This document shows, piece by piece, positions 14,592-14,614 of a stretch of 14,614 nt of DNA. This DNA is from a bacterium UBA7470 (lineage in GTDB: Bacteria; Pseudomonadota; Gammaproteobacteria; Burkholderiales; Burkholderiaceae_C). Made by a program: the position numbers and the translations under genes. The notes under the pieces are model-generated. The model did not search any database. It was not told the origin of the DNA and saw nothing but the letters and a program-made list of their open reading frames with translations. Location: contig DLPA01000046.1 in assembly GCA_002479815.1 (NCBI GenBank), positions 9,319-23,932 on the forward strand. Direction: 5' to 3'. Each line of letters begins with the position of its first letter. The stretch's first letter is position 1.

Positions 14592-14614
14592 TGGCGCGAC
14601 TGGCGGGGATCGAA
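14592..14614 (-). tRNA. Probable 3' end of a tRNA gene, cut by the window edge
   Basis: Read on the minus strand from the right edge, the sequence parses exactly as tRNA parts: T-loop TTCGATC, T-stem 3' half CCCGC, 7-nt acceptor 3' half CAGTCGC, discriminator G, and an encoded CCA. The paired halves and anticodon lie outside the window, so the amino acid cannot be read. An acceptor starting GCG with discriminator G would suit some arginine tRNAs, but this is a guess. The match covers only 23 nt. Confidence 0.55.

Noticed and set aside
1..14614. Tellurite-resistance, defence, CRISPR, prophage or biosynthetic cluster
   Set aside because: The only ter-like gene is a lone TerC-family member; no repeats with spacers, nucleases, integrases or clustered enzymes of one pathway are present.

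Overview
The window reads as ordinary chromosomal DNA from a betaproteobacterium of order Burkholderiales, most likely Comamonadaceae. The evidence is GC-rich genes with AT-rich spacers, protein sequences that resemble Burkholderiales versions (HemB, class I PPK2, a GMC oxidoreductase, a ScsB/DsbD-type reductase), and an intergenic inverted-repeat family carrying a TGAGCTGCTTACGCAAT core. The family assignment rests on recall, not on a search. I see no IS element with a transposase, no CRISPR, no prophage and no toxin-antitoxin or defence system.

Layout from left to right. The 5' part of hemB (-) runs off the left edge. A 232-bp inverted-repeat element (209-440) ends on the stop codon of a Pat-like CoA-binding/GNAT protein gene (-). 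Upstream of that is a TerC-family membrane protein gene (-), then a divergent small membrane-protein gene with a GTG start (+). A hairpin separates the latter from the convergent ppk2 (-). The ppk2 promoter region holds three 11-bp Pho-box units and a well-placed -10, followed by a second 232-bp element of the same family (5395-5626). A GMC oxidoreductase gene (-) is divergent from a 985-residue MASE1-CHASE-GGDEF-EAL c-di-GMP enzyme gene (+). That gene ends 18 bp from the end of a convergent ScsB/DsbD-like disulfide reductase gene (-). Divergent from the reductase are a TPR-like cytoplasmic protein gene (+) and an exported two-domain protein gene (+). The right edge carries what looks like the last 23 nt of a tRNA gene (-).

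The genes do not form one pathway. They cover haem synthesis, protein acylation, metal-ion handling, polyphosphate metabolism, alcohol oxidation, c-di-GMP signalling and envelope redox. I found no complete novel multigene system. The signals most worth following are the Pho box in front of ppk2, the pair of equal-length MITE-like elements, the hairpin with a T-run in the terC leader, and the exported protein joining an ASH-like domain to a C-terminal domain with a D-C-x3-WAE motif.
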